A DNA stretch of 9,305 nt, taken from assembly GCA_028697875.1 (NCBI GenBank), contig JAQVEQ010000113.1:1-9305 (forward strand). Reading direction: 5' to 3'. Under the pieces are notes generated by a model, which worked only from the letters and a program-made list of their open reading frames with translations, ran no database searches and was not told where the DNA came from. Position numbers and translations under genes: made by a program. Position 1 is the stretch's first letter; each line of letters begins with the position of its first letter. This DNA comes from Novosphingobium sp. GTDB lineage: Bacteria > Pseudomonadota > Alphaproteobacteria > Sphingomonadales > Sphingomonadaceae. Below, piece after piece: positions 1 to 6,148 of this stretch.

Positions 1-1077
1 CGCCCCAGATGCCGCCTCCCAGCCGCTGCCTGGCCCCGGCCAAGTCGGCCAGCGGCCGGTCCACGCGTAACTGTCCGTCGATAAAGCCGCTCTTGAAGCG
101 CCCGCCGACATAGCCGCCCTGGAGATAGGTCTCGCCTGTGAAGCCAGCGGCAGGCGGAAGGGCGGCACTTCGGTATAGGCCAGCGCGGCGGGGCGGAAAC
201 GCGTCTTGCCGTCGGCCCCGCGGAAGCCGCGCGCTTCGGCGGCAAGTGTCACCGGGATCGACGCAAGCGGCCTGGCGCCAAGCCCCAGTGCCACCTCGCT
301 TTCCTGTACCGCGCCGAGCGACGTGCTCGCCCGCAGGTAAGCGATCGGCCGGTGGGGACTTTTCGGCGCGAGACTGTAGCGCAGGACCGCCCCGGCCTGG
401 CTCCCGCCGTAAAGCGGCCGGCCCGAAGCCAGCGACGTGTCCGATTCCTTGCGCGCCAGCATCCATGCGTCGGCCGACCAGCGGTCTTCCCGGCCCTGGG
501 CCAGACCCGGCGCCAGGGGGACAGGCGCGGGCGCATCCGGCGCGACCTGCCCGCCGTAGCCCGCCACTGCGGGAAAATCGCCCCGTGCGGCGCCTGGGAA
601 ACCCGGAATATGCGGAATCCCGCCCATCTCCGCCGCCAGCTCCCGCGGCACGAAGACCTGGCCGAGCCCGGCAACCCACATCAACTGGTAGCCCGCCGGC
701 GCCATTCGCCCCTCGCCACCGCTGGCCGGATAGACGGCAGGGACGGGAACCGCGACGGGAACCGCGACTGGAACGGCTACTTGCTGGATCACCGGCTGGA
801 CGAGCCCGCCCATGACAGGCCAGCCGCCTTGCCACGCTTCGGTAAGGGAGACCGGCCCCCGTTCGAACCCCTGCACGGCCCCATCGCCGCCAGCGTCCGC
901 CACGGGCCTTTCCGCCGCCGCGAACAACGGCGCGGGCAGCGGGAGTTCCATCGCATCGGCACTGGCCGCACCCCATTGCGGCGGCATCCAGGTCAGGATG
1001 CGCAAGGCGACCCAGCCGCCCAGCACCAGCGACAGCACCCAGAGCGGCTGCCCGCTCAGCTTTTCGCGCCCCGTCAC
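1..1077 (-). CDS. NfrA C-terminal-domain-like envelope protein, partial at left edge, probable frameshift
   Basis: The gene starts at a GTG whose bases overlap the stop of the upstream glycosyltransferase (GTGA, 1074-1077), so the two are translationally coupled. Residues 10-30 form one hydrophobic segment (LWVLSLVLGGWVALRILTW). A long Pro/Ala/Gly-rich linker follows, with AVPV repeats at 742-777. From about residue 195 there is an alternating-hydrophobicity region (SQAGAVLRYSLAP, ALGLGARPLASIPVTLAAEARG, AYTEVPPFRLPL) that resembles the C-terminal domain of phage N4 receptor protein NfrA as found in sphingomonads. After residue 311 this frame becomes meaningless. Another minus-strand frame continues the family pattern (FTGETYLQGGYVGGRF, then IDGQLRVDRPLADL) to the window edge. 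One G appears to be missing at 144-145. The partner and overlap suggest a role in exporting or displaying the glycan made by the neighbour; this is inferred. Gene reality is well supported, family assignment moderately. Confidence 0.72.
   Translation of the reverse strand, partial: MTGREKLSGQPLWVLSLVLGGWVALRILTWMPPQWGAASADAMELPLPAPLFAAAERPVADAGGDGAVQGFERGPVSLTEAWQGGWPVMGGLVQPVIQQVAVPVAVPVAVPVPAVYPASGGEGRMAPAGYQLMWVAGLGQVFVPRELAAEMGGIPHIPGFPGAARGDFPAVAGYGGQVAPDAPAPVPLAPGLAQGREDRWSADAWMLARKESDTSLASGRPLYGGSQAGAVLRYSLAPKSPHRPIAYLRASTSLGAVQESEVALGLGARPLASIPVTLAAEARGFRGADGKTRFRPAALAYTEVPPFRLPLASQARPISRAAMSAGASRAALSTDSYAWTGRWPTWPGPGSGWEAASGA
742..777 (-). repeat. Three tandem 12-bp units encoding AVPV repeats
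   Basis: On the plus strand the unit GACGGGAACCGC occurs exactly twice (742-753 and 754-765), followed by a diverged third copy, GACTGGAACGGC (766-777). On the coding minus strand it encodes a run of alternating valine, alanine and proline inside the linker of the NfrA-like protein. It probably arose by slippage and lengthens a flexible or extended linker. Confidence 0.8.
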
Positions 1078-2456
1078 GGCAAGGCCTCCCCTCGGTGCAA
1101 CAGGGCCGGATGCGCGCGGTGGACCGTCTTTTCCCAGTACGGCGCCTCGCCCTTGAGCGAACGCCAATAGGCGAAAAGCGCCCGCCGTCCGGCCATGATC
1201 GCGATGACGTTGGAAACCGGGATACGCAGCACAGAAAACAGCCCTTCGAGAGCCCCGTATTCGCGAACCGAAAAGGCACAGCGCCAGCCGGCCCGCCACA
1301 GGAAACTCGCCAGGTTGACGGCAACCATCAGCTTCACCGGCAGGCCGGGCTCGGGCAGCGCCAGCCAGCCGGTGTAACTCACCAGCCAGAACAGCGGCGC
1401 GGCCACCATGAAGAGATAGGCCGCAGCCATGACCAGTGCGGCCAGCGGTCCGCGGCGATCGCGCAGACGCATCCACCGTTCGCTCACCCGGCCGTTCCAG
1501 CCCATGCGCTCCCACCCCTGGAAGGCGATCCCGTGGACCCAGCGGGTCTTCTGGCGCACCGCATCCACCAGGCATGCGGGGAAACAGGCGCGCGTCGCCA
1601 CCAGCGCGCCGTCCTCTCCCCGCGCGCGCAGGAATGCCGACTTCCCGCCTGCCTCCGCGATCTTGAGGCCGAGTTCGTAATCCTCCGTCAGGCTGCGGGC
1701 GGCGAACGGTGCGGCTGCCGTCCCGTTGCGCCGGGCGACGAGGTCGAGCACGTCGCGCGCGAAGGCACAGCCGACCCCGGCCGCCGGCAGCCCGGCCCCC
1801 AATGCGTCGCGCACCACCATCGACTTGCCGTGGGCTTCGGCGAATTCATCGCAGTAATGGCCCGCGATCCAGCGCGAACCGGGCAGCGGTTCGGGCAAGA
1901 CGGGAATCTGGACGAAATCGTGATCCGTCATCGCCCGGTCGAGCAGCGGCAGCGCGGCGGCATCGACCATGTCTTCGGCATCGTGCAGCAGCACCATTCT
2001 CGCCCGGATACCGGTGCGGGCCTCGTCCTCGCACAGGGCGGCAAACAGGCGGTTGAGGCAATCGGCCTTGCTGGTCGGCCCGTCGCGATCGTGAATCACC
2101 AGCCGGAGCCGCGAGTCCCCGCCACTCCCGCGGGCCACAGCCCGCACCGTCTCCGGATCGTTGCGATAGCAGCCGACATAGAGCCGCAATTCCGCCTGCG
2201 GCCAGGTGGCAAGGGCATGGGCGACAGTGGTCCCGATCACTTCGGCTTCGCGCCAGGCCGGAATCATGACCGCCGCCGTTCCGAGCAGAGGGCTACCGGA
2301 CAGCGCCGCGCGGTCGACCCGTGCGGTTCGCACCTTGCCTGTCAGCCTGCCCCAGAGATAGTAGAGGTCGACAGCGACGTCATCGAACGCCCCGATCAGG
2401 AAAAAGACCCCTGCGAACAGCAGCAGTTCGTGTCCTGCCAGCACGAAGGCCTGCAT
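1074..2456 (-). CDS. NfrB-like membrane glycosyltransferase, GT2 family
   Basis: Inner-membrane processive-type family 2 glycosyltransferase of 460 residues. A first membrane helix at residues about 5-25 precedes the catalytic domain. The GT2 motifs are present: IPAWRE near 65-70, a DxD-like DAED at 159-162 after LLH, TED at 257-259 (catalytic base region), and QKTRW at 302-306 (the Q-x-x-R-W motif). Two or three hydrophobic segments follow from about residue 340, including an AALVMAAAYLFMVAAPLFWLV stretch. The likely relative is NfrB, the phage N4 adsorption protein B, which makes a surface glycan. E. coli NfrB is much longer and ends in a c-di-GMP-binding MshEN domain; that domain is absent here. 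I chose the ATG at 2456, which has a GGGGGG stretch about 10 nt upstream and gives the usual N-terminus (MQAFVLAGHELLLFAG). An upstream in-frame ATG at 2555 would run into the nhaA leader and adds an atypical 33 residues. Confidence 0.85.
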   Translation of the reverse strand: MQAFVLAGHELLLFAGVFFLIGAFDDVAVDLYYLWGRLTGKVRTARVDRAALSGSPLLGTAAVMIPAWREAEVIGTTVAHALATWPQAELRLYVGCYRNDPETVRAVARGSGGDSRLRLVIHDRDGPTSKADCLNRLFAALCEDEARTGIRARMVLLHDAEDMVDAAALPLLDRAMTDHDFVQIPVLPEPLPGSRWIAGHYCDEFAEAHGKSMVVRDALGAGLPAAGVGCAFARDVLDLVARRNGTAAAPFAARSLTEDYELGLKIAEAGGKSAFLRARGEDGALVATRACFPACLVDAVRQKTRWVHGIAFQGWERMGWNGRVSERWMRLRDRRGPLAALVMAAAYLFMVAAPLFWLVSYTGWLALPEPGLPVKLMVAVNLASFLWRAGWRCAFSVREYGALEGLFSVLRIPVSNVIAIMAGRRALFAYWRSLKGEAPYWEKTVHRAHPALLHRGEALP

Positions 2457-2480
2457 GAGAGTATAGCCCCCCAAGATCGT

Positions 2481-2560
2481 CACCGACGTCCCCCCTGTTG
2501 ATGACGTGCCTGTTACGCCTAACCGAGGCAAAGGGTGCTTGCAACGCGCAAACATTTGCG
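2481..2560 (+). promoter_or_regulatory. Structured nhaA 5' leader, candidate cation riboswitch
   Basis: The 117-bp gap between the glycosyltransferase and nhaA can fold on the nhaA strand. CACC (2481-2484) pairs with GGTG (2534-2537). Inside it, ACGTC (2486-2490) pairs with GACGT (2503-2507), and GCCT (2517-2520) with AGGC (2526-2529) around an AACCG loop. Next to the ribosome binding site, CGCAAA (2547-2552) faces TTTGCG (2555-2560). The same GCAA (2548-2551) could instead pair with TTGC (2539-2542), so two exclusive states are possible. A Na+/H+ antiporter downstream and the ACGCCT...AGGCAA core suggest the nhaA-I or nhaA-II RNA families, reported as lithium riboswitches. I recall their consensus only loosely, so the family is a guess, while the pairings are direct observations. 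Confidence 0.4.
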
Positions 2561-2573
2561 AAAAAGGACCATT

Positions 2574-3767
2574 ATGACTGCGCCGCGTTTATCCCTGAGT
2601 TCCGCGATCCGTCCGTTCAAAGCGCTGTTCGTCAGTGACGCCTTCGAGGGCGTGCTGCTGATCTTCGTGGCGGCAGCGGCCTTGGCGGTGGCGAACTCGC
2701 CTTTCGCCCATGACTATCACGTCCTGTTCCACGGCGTCCTGCCTTGGACGCCGATCGCCAAGCTGGACACCCTCCACCTGTGGATCAACGATGCGCTTAT
2801 GGCGGTATTCTTCTTCGTCGTCGGCCTGGAAGTGAAACGCGAAGTCGTTGCCGGCGAACTTTCCGACCCGCAACAAAGGCGCCTGCCCGTAATGGCCGCT
2901 ATTGCCGGGATGGCCGCTCCGGCCCTTGTCTATTTCCCACTTGCCGGAGGTGAGCCCCTGTTGACGCGCGGCTGGGCGATCCCTGCGGCAACGGACATCG
3001 CCTTCGCCATGGGTGTGCTCGGCCTGCTGGGCAGCCGGGTTCCCGGCCCGCTGCGCCTGTTCCTGCTGACCGTGGCAATCGTCGACGATATCGGCGCGGT
3101 CCTTATCATCGCACTGTTCTACACCGCCAATCTCAAGCTCGCCTGGCTGGTGGCCGCGCTGTTGATCTTCGGCGTGATGTTCGCTTTCAACCGGATGAAA
3201 GTCACCAGCCTGTGGCCTTTCGTCCTGGCCGCGCTGGTCATGTGGTACTGCGTGCTCAATTCCGGCATCCACGCCACGATTGCCGGCGTCGTCGCGGCCC
3301 TGGCCATCCCGATGCGCAAGCGCGACGGCCATTCCATGCTGGAACAGCTCGAACATGCTCTGGTCGGCTGGAACGCCTATCTGGTGGTCCCGGTGTTCGG
3401 CTTCGCCAATGCCGGCGTCGCCCTGGCGGGCATCGGCCTCGAAGGCCTGCTCGCCCCGCTGCCGCTGGCGATCGCCGGTGGCCTCGTTCTGGGCAAGCAG
3501 GCCGGTATCTTCGCGAGCATCGCGATAGCCGACTGGCTCGGTTTCGCCCGGCGCCCCGCCGAATCGACCTGGGTGCAGATCTGGGGCGTCGCGATCCTGT
3601 GCGGGATCGGCTTCACCATGAGCCTGTTCATCGCCGCGCTGGCCTTCCCGCGCCATCCGCTGCTGGTCGAGGAAGCCAAGCTCGGCATTCTCGGCGGGTC
3701 GATGATTTCCGCCATTCTCGGCTATTGCGTGCTGCGCTTCGCCCCCGGCCCGAAAAAGCCGGACTGA
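2574..3767 (+). CDS. nhaA: Na+/H+ antiporter NhaA
   Basis: Electrogenic inner-membrane antiporter that swaps cytoplasmic Na+ (or Li+) for external protons, giving salt and alkaline-pH tolerance. The 397-residue length is close to E. coli NhaA (388), and the protein is hydrophobic throughout, as expected for about 12 helices. Functional residues are conserved with an offset of about +8: the ATDIAFAMG segment carries D141 (E. coli D133), IVDDIG carries D171 and D172 (D163/D164, the ion site), and LVLGKQAG carries K308 (K300). The pH-sensor region FFFVVGLEVKRE (79-90) and NSGIHATIAG with H233 (H225) are also intact. The ATG at 2574 is chosen because AAGGA (2564-2568) lies 5 nt upstream. A GTG at 2535 would also fit the frame but would place coding sequence over the hairpins of the leader. 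It is divergent from the glycosyltransferase and converges on gloA with a 6-bp gap. Confidence 0.97.
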   Translation: MTAPRLSLSSAIRPFKALFVSDAFEGVLLIFVAAAALAVANSPFAHDYHVLFHGVLPWTPIAKLDTLHLWINDALMAVFFFVVGLEVKREVVAGELSDPQQRRLPVMAAIAGMAAPALVYFPLAGGEPLLTRGWAIPAATDIAFAMGVLGLLGSRVPGPLRLFLLTVAIVDDIGAVLIIALFYTANLKLAWLVAALLIFGVMFAFNRMKVTSLWPFVLAALVMWYCVLNSGIHATIAGVVAALAIPMRKRDGHSMLEQLEHALVGWNAYLVVPVFGFANAGVALAGIGLEGLLAPLPLAIAGGLVLGKQAGIFASIAIADWLGFARRPAESTWVQIWGVAILCGIGFTMSLFIAALAFPRHPLLVEEAKLGILGGSMISAILGYCVLRFAPGPKKPD

Positions 3768-3773
3768 AACGGC

Positions 3774-4229
3774 CTACCAGGTCCCGGTATTTTCCATGCT
3801 GAGCCAGGGTTCGCGCGGTTCGAGCCGCCCGCCTTCCTGCAGCAATTCGACCGAGATCCCGTCGGGTGTCTTGACGAACGCCATGTGTCCGTCGCGCGGG
3901 GGACGGTGGACGATATGCCCGGCATCCATCAGCCGCTGGCAGGTGGCGTAGATATCTTCCACCCCATAGGCGACATGGCCGAAATTACGCCCGCCCGTGT
4001 AGGTTTCAGCGGCCGAACCATCCTCCGGCGGCCAGTTATAGGTCAGTTCGAGCTGAGCCAGATCGGCCTGGCCCGGTGCCGCAAGGAAGATCAGGGTGTA
4101 GCGCCCCTCGGGCGAATCGTACCGGCTGGCTTCCTCCAGCCCGATCAGTTCGAAGAAACGGATCGTCGCTTCCGGATCGGTAACCCGGATCATCGTATGA
4201 AGATACTTGACCAACAGCTGGGACTCCAT
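3774..4229 (-). CDS. gloA: Lactoylglutathione lyase (glyoxalase I)
   Basis: Cytosolic metalloenzyme that isomerises the methylglyoxal-glutathione hemithioacetal to S-D-lactoylglutathione, the first step of methylglyoxal detoxification. It is a single VOC-fold protein of 151 residues, slightly longer than E. coli GloA (135). The two beta-alpha-beta-beta-beta modules are visible, with metal ligands H11 (YLHTMIRV), E61 (QLELTYNW), H85 (FGHVAYGV) and E128 (SVELLQ). The ELTYNW...YTGGRNFGH pattern is the glyoxalase I signature and separates it from other VOC proteins. The helix ATIRFFELIGL is typical. The start ATG at 4229 has only a weak purine stretch (AGGCGA) before it, and a TTTAAT box lies so close that the mRNA may be nearly leaderless. 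Its stop lies 6 bp from the nhaA stop, convergent, with no clear terminator between them. Confidence 0.95.
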   Translation of the reverse strand: MESQLLVKYLHTMIRVTDPEATIRFFELIGLEEASRYDSPEGRYTLIFLAAPGQADLAQLELTYNWPPEDGSAAETYTGGRNFGHVAYGVEDIYATCQRLMDAGHIVHRPPRDGHMAFVKTPDGISVELLQEGGRLEPREPWLSMENTGTW

Positions 4230-4307
4230 TCGCCTATATTAAAGCACGGTTCATCGCCGCGCTGACATGGTTCCACTACCCGATATATCCACAGGGAGGC
4301 CCATATC

Positions 4308-5060
4308 ATGTCCGAACCGAACCACGAACAGCAAGATTCGGCCGCATCCTTCTGGCGCGATCCGGCCAGTCGCCGCTGGCTCATCAGTTCCGCCATTCTT
4401 GCCGCCGGTTTCGTTCTGGGCGGCTACGTGCTCGGCGACGGGCTGACCCGGGCCAGGCATGCGGACCGTTCCGTCACCGTGCGCGGGCTGGCCGAACGCG
4501 ATGTGAAGGCGGACCTTGCCACGTGGACCATTGCCTATTCGGCCACGGCCACGAACCTCGCCACGGCCCAGGCCGGGGTCGACCGCGACACTTCGGCGAT
4601 CCGCTCCTATTTCAAGGAACGGGGCTTTCCCGGAGACGCGCTTCAGCCAAGCGGCGTGAACGTATCGAACTATACCAACAACGGCGTGCAGCAATTTACC
4701 GTGCGCCAGCGCATGACTTTGCGCAGCACCGATATTCAGCGCGCGGAAAAGGCCGTGCAACACCAGTTCGATCTCGTCCGGCGCGGCGTGGTGCTGGAAG
4801 AAGGTTCGGGCATGGCCTACACTTTCACCAAGCTCAACGACATCAAGCCCGAGATGGTGGCGGAAGCGACCAAGGACGCCCGCGCCGCGGCCCAGCAATT
4901 CGCCAAGGACAGCCAGACCAGTGTCGGCGGAATCAAGCAAGCCACTCAGGGCTATTTCTCGATCGCGGCCCGCGACGGCGACGGCGGCGGATGGGGCGTG
5001 TCGGACACGCCCTACAAGAAGGTCCGTGTCGTCACTACGATCGACTTCTATCTCGACTGA
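4308..5060 (+). CDS. SIMPL domain (DUF541) membrane-anchored protein
   Basis: Protein of 250 residues with a short cytoplasmic tail, one membrane helix at about 25-43 (LISSAILAAGFVLGGYVLG) and a SIMPL/DUF541 domain from about residue 56 to the end, presumably in the periplasm. Domain hallmarks are the opening VTVRGLAERDVKADLATWTIAY, a central region with SGVNVSNYTNNGVQQFTVRQRMTLRS, and an AAAQQFAKDSQTSVGGIKQATQGYFSI segment near the C-terminus. A glycine-rich loop (DGDGGGWG) precedes the last strand. The molecular function of the family is not settled; members have been linked to oxidative and envelope stress. The start is well fixed: GGGAGG (4294-4299) lies 8 nt before ATG. It is divergent from gloA with a 78-bp gap and converges on the porin gene. 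No rho-independent terminator in its own direction is seen. Confidence 0.92.
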   Translation: MSEPNHEQQDSAASFWRDPASRRWLISSAILAAGFVLGGYVLGDGLTRARHADRSVTVRGLAERDVKADLATWTIAYSATATNLATAQAGVDRDTSAIRSYFKERGFPGDALQPSGVNVSNYTNNGVQQFTVRQRMTLRSTDIQRAEKAVQHQFDLVRRGVVLEEGSGMAYTFTKLNDIKPEMVAEATKDARAAAQQFAKDSQTSVGGIKQATQGYFSIAARDGDGGGWGVSDTPYKKVRVVTTIDFYLD

Positions 5061-5070
5061 TCGAGCGCAC

Positions 5071-5103
5071 AAACAAAACGGCCCGCGCACGAGGCGCGGG
5101 CCG
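5071..5103 (-). terminator. Rho-independent terminator of the porin gene
   Basis: A perfect 10-bp GC stem pairs CGGCCCGCGC (5079-5088) with GCGCGGGCCG (5094-5103) around a 5-nt loop. On the minus strand it is followed by a T-rich tract (TTTTGTTTGT, 5080-5071), beginning 24 bp past the porin stop codon. On the plus strand no T-run follows, so it acts one way only. Confidence 0.88.
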
Positions 5104-5127
5104 CAATGTCCAAAGGCTGTTCAGACC

Positions 5128-5862
5128 TTAGAAGCTGTAGGACAGCGTGCCGACGACGGCGTCGTCGGTGAAATCCTTGACCGACGGGCCTTCGACGCCC
5201 GTGTAGGTAACGCCCAGCGACAGACCACCGAGAACGGTGACCGAAGCGCCCAGCGACCAGTCAAGCGAGTTGCCATCCGTATCGGTGGCGAAGAAACCAT
5301 CGGTGTAGCCGAGGTGAGCCGACAGCGAGATCGGCGTGTTCGGGATACCGGCTTCCAGTTCGCCGTGGATGTAGAGGTTGTCGGTGTCGCCCAGCGCGTT
5401 CTGGTCCCAGGCGTAGTTCACGCCAACGGTGGCGTTGACCGGGCCGAGATCGGTCGAGAGCGAGATGTACGGTTCGAAGAAATCCGTGTCGCCGTACCAG
5501 GCTTCGCCAGCCGGGTAGACATAGTAAAGCAGACCGGCATCGAGGGTCAGGCCGGGGGTCACTTCACCGCTCCAGCCGCCGTAGATGTCGAGTTCCATTT
5601 CACCCGCACCCCAGTTGTCGATCGACGAACCCCAGGTACCGACATAGAAGCCGCTCGAGTGGCTGATGTCGATGCCGCCCTGGATGGCGAAATCGCCGTC
5701 CGACTGCGAAACGCCACGGAAGCGGTAGTCGGAAACGATCGCGACGTTGCCCGAAACGGAGATATCGGACGTGCTTTCGTCTTCAGCGAGAGCGGGGGTG
5801 GCAGCGAAAGCCGCACCGGCGAGAACAGTAGCAGCGAGAAGGCTGCGGACGGACGTAAGCAT
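5128..5862 (-). CDS. TorF-family putative outer-membrane porin
   Basis: Outer-membrane beta-barrel protein of 244 residues. A clear Sec signal peptide covers residues 1-26 (hydrophobic core LLAATVLAGAAFAATPA, cleavage after ALA). The mature part is made of alternating amphipathic strands rich in Gly, Tyr and Asp, such as VAIVSDYRFRGVSQSDGDFAIQGG and FEPYISLSTDLG. The chain ends in LSYSF with the terminal phenylalanine read by the BAM complex. The SDYRFRGVSQS opening is characteristic of the TorF/TIGR02001-type family common in sphingomonads. Substrate is unknown. The ATG at 5862 is chosen because TAAGGA sits 8 nt upstream and the signal peptide begins there; the frame stays open further up to 5988 but that part has no signal-like sequence. 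The gene is monocistronic by layout, with its own terminator. The acidic, low-isoelectric barrel and clean ribosome binding site suggest high expression. Confidence 0.9.
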   Translation of the reverse strand: MLTSVRSLLAATVLAGAAFAATPALAEDESTSDISVSGNVAIVSDYRFRGVSQSDGDFAIQGGIDISHSSGFYVGTWGSSIDNWGAGEMELDIYGGWSGEVTPGLTLDAGLLYYVYPAGEAWYGDTDFFEPYISLSTDLGPVNATVGVNYAWDQNALGDTDNLYIHGELEAGIPNTPISLSAHLGYTDGFFATDTDGNSLDWSLGASVTVLGGLSLGVTYTGVEGPSVKDFTDDAVVGTLSYSF

Positions 5863-6017
5863 GGCAATATTCCTTACTTTTTGTAAACCTATCATACCTC
5901 GTCCCACCTGCGATCCACTGGCCACCTCTTTTATCCGGGTGTACCTTGCGGAACGGGGGTAAGATTGCCTATCGGTGCTGCATCGCACAAGACCAAATGG
6001 CTTCGCGGCCTGTGCAA

Positions 6018-6043
6018 ATGCAAAATGTGTGGGTTTTTTGCAT
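6018..6043. repeat. 8-bp inverted repeat with 10-nt spacer
   Basis: ATGCAAAA (6018-6025) is mirrored by TTTTGCAT (6036-6043). The arms are AT-rich and there is no strong GC stem, so a protein-binding operator is more likely than a terminator. It lies 156 bp upstream of the porin start and 105 bp upstream of the phosphatase start. Confidence 0.45.
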
Positions 6044-6063
6044 CACATACATGCACCGGACAC

Positions 6064-6075
6064 ACCCCATGGGGT
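6064..6075. repeat. Perfect 12-bp palindrome ACCCCATGGGGT
   Basis: The palindrome is exact and is partly extended by CACA (6061-6064) and TGTG (6078-6081). It sits 18 bp upstream of the GGAAC box of the candidate phosphatase promoter, a normal place for an activator or repressor site. No regulator is encoded next to it. Confidence 0.45.
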
Positions 6076-6092
6076 AATGTGAATGGATCACC

Positions 6093-6117
6093 GGAACCGC
6101 CCTGTTTCTATCATGTT
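6093..6117 (+). promoter_or_regulatory. Candidate EcfG-type general stress promoter
   Basis: GGAAC (6093-6097), followed by C, then TGTT (6114-6117) after 16 nt, matches the alphaproteobacterial general stress sigma factor consensus GGAAC-N16/17-CGTT with one mismatch in the -10. The implied start near 6124 leaves a leader of about 25 nt before the ribosome binding site and ATG at 6149, which is a sensible spacing. Confidence 0.42.
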
Positions 6118-6148
6118 GAATCTACATAAAAACTCTGGAGATACAGCA

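Larger units (their letters stand above)
5863..6148. other. 286-bp divergent intergenic region, porin / phosphatase
   Basis: No convincing gene lies here. It must hold the porin promoter on the minus strand, for which a TATGAT box at 5891-5896, about 30 nt before the start codon, is a possible -10 without a clear -35. The half near the phosphatase has two inverted repeats (6018-6043, 6064-6075) and a candidate EcfG-type promoter (6093-6117), listed separately. Base composition is more AT-rich than the flanking genes, as expected for promoter DNA. Confidence 0.6.

Noticed and set aside
1095..2501. Plus-strand open frame of 468 codons
   Set aside because: It is the antisense shadow of the glycosyltransferase gene, whose catalytic motifs are intact on the minus strand.
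2457..2555. N-terminal extension of the glycosyltransferase to the ATG at 2555
   Set aside because: It adds 33 polar residues unlike the family and overlaps the nhaA leader; the start at 2456 fits better.
2589..3656. Minus-strand open frame of 355 codons
   Set aside because: It is antisense to nhaA; the composition (rich in D, Q, R, G, H) is a mirror of membrane-helix codons.
3745..3762. CCGGC/GCCGG hairpin at the end of nhaA
   Set aside because: The A-run lies in the loop, not after the stem, and the hairpin is within coding sequence; not a proper terminator in either direction.
4262..4289. CTGACA / TATATC promoter-like pair before the SIMPL gene
   Set aside because: The spacing is 16 nt and the boxes look fair, but transcription would start inside the GGGAGG ribosome binding site, which makes it unlikely to serve this gene.
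4251..5090. Minus-strand open frame of 279 codons
   Set aside because: It mirrors the SIMPL gene, which has a strong ribosome binding site and clear domain on the plus strand.
4921..5886. Plus-strand open frame of 321 codons
   Set aside because: It mirrors the porin gene and crosses its terminator; no protein family features.
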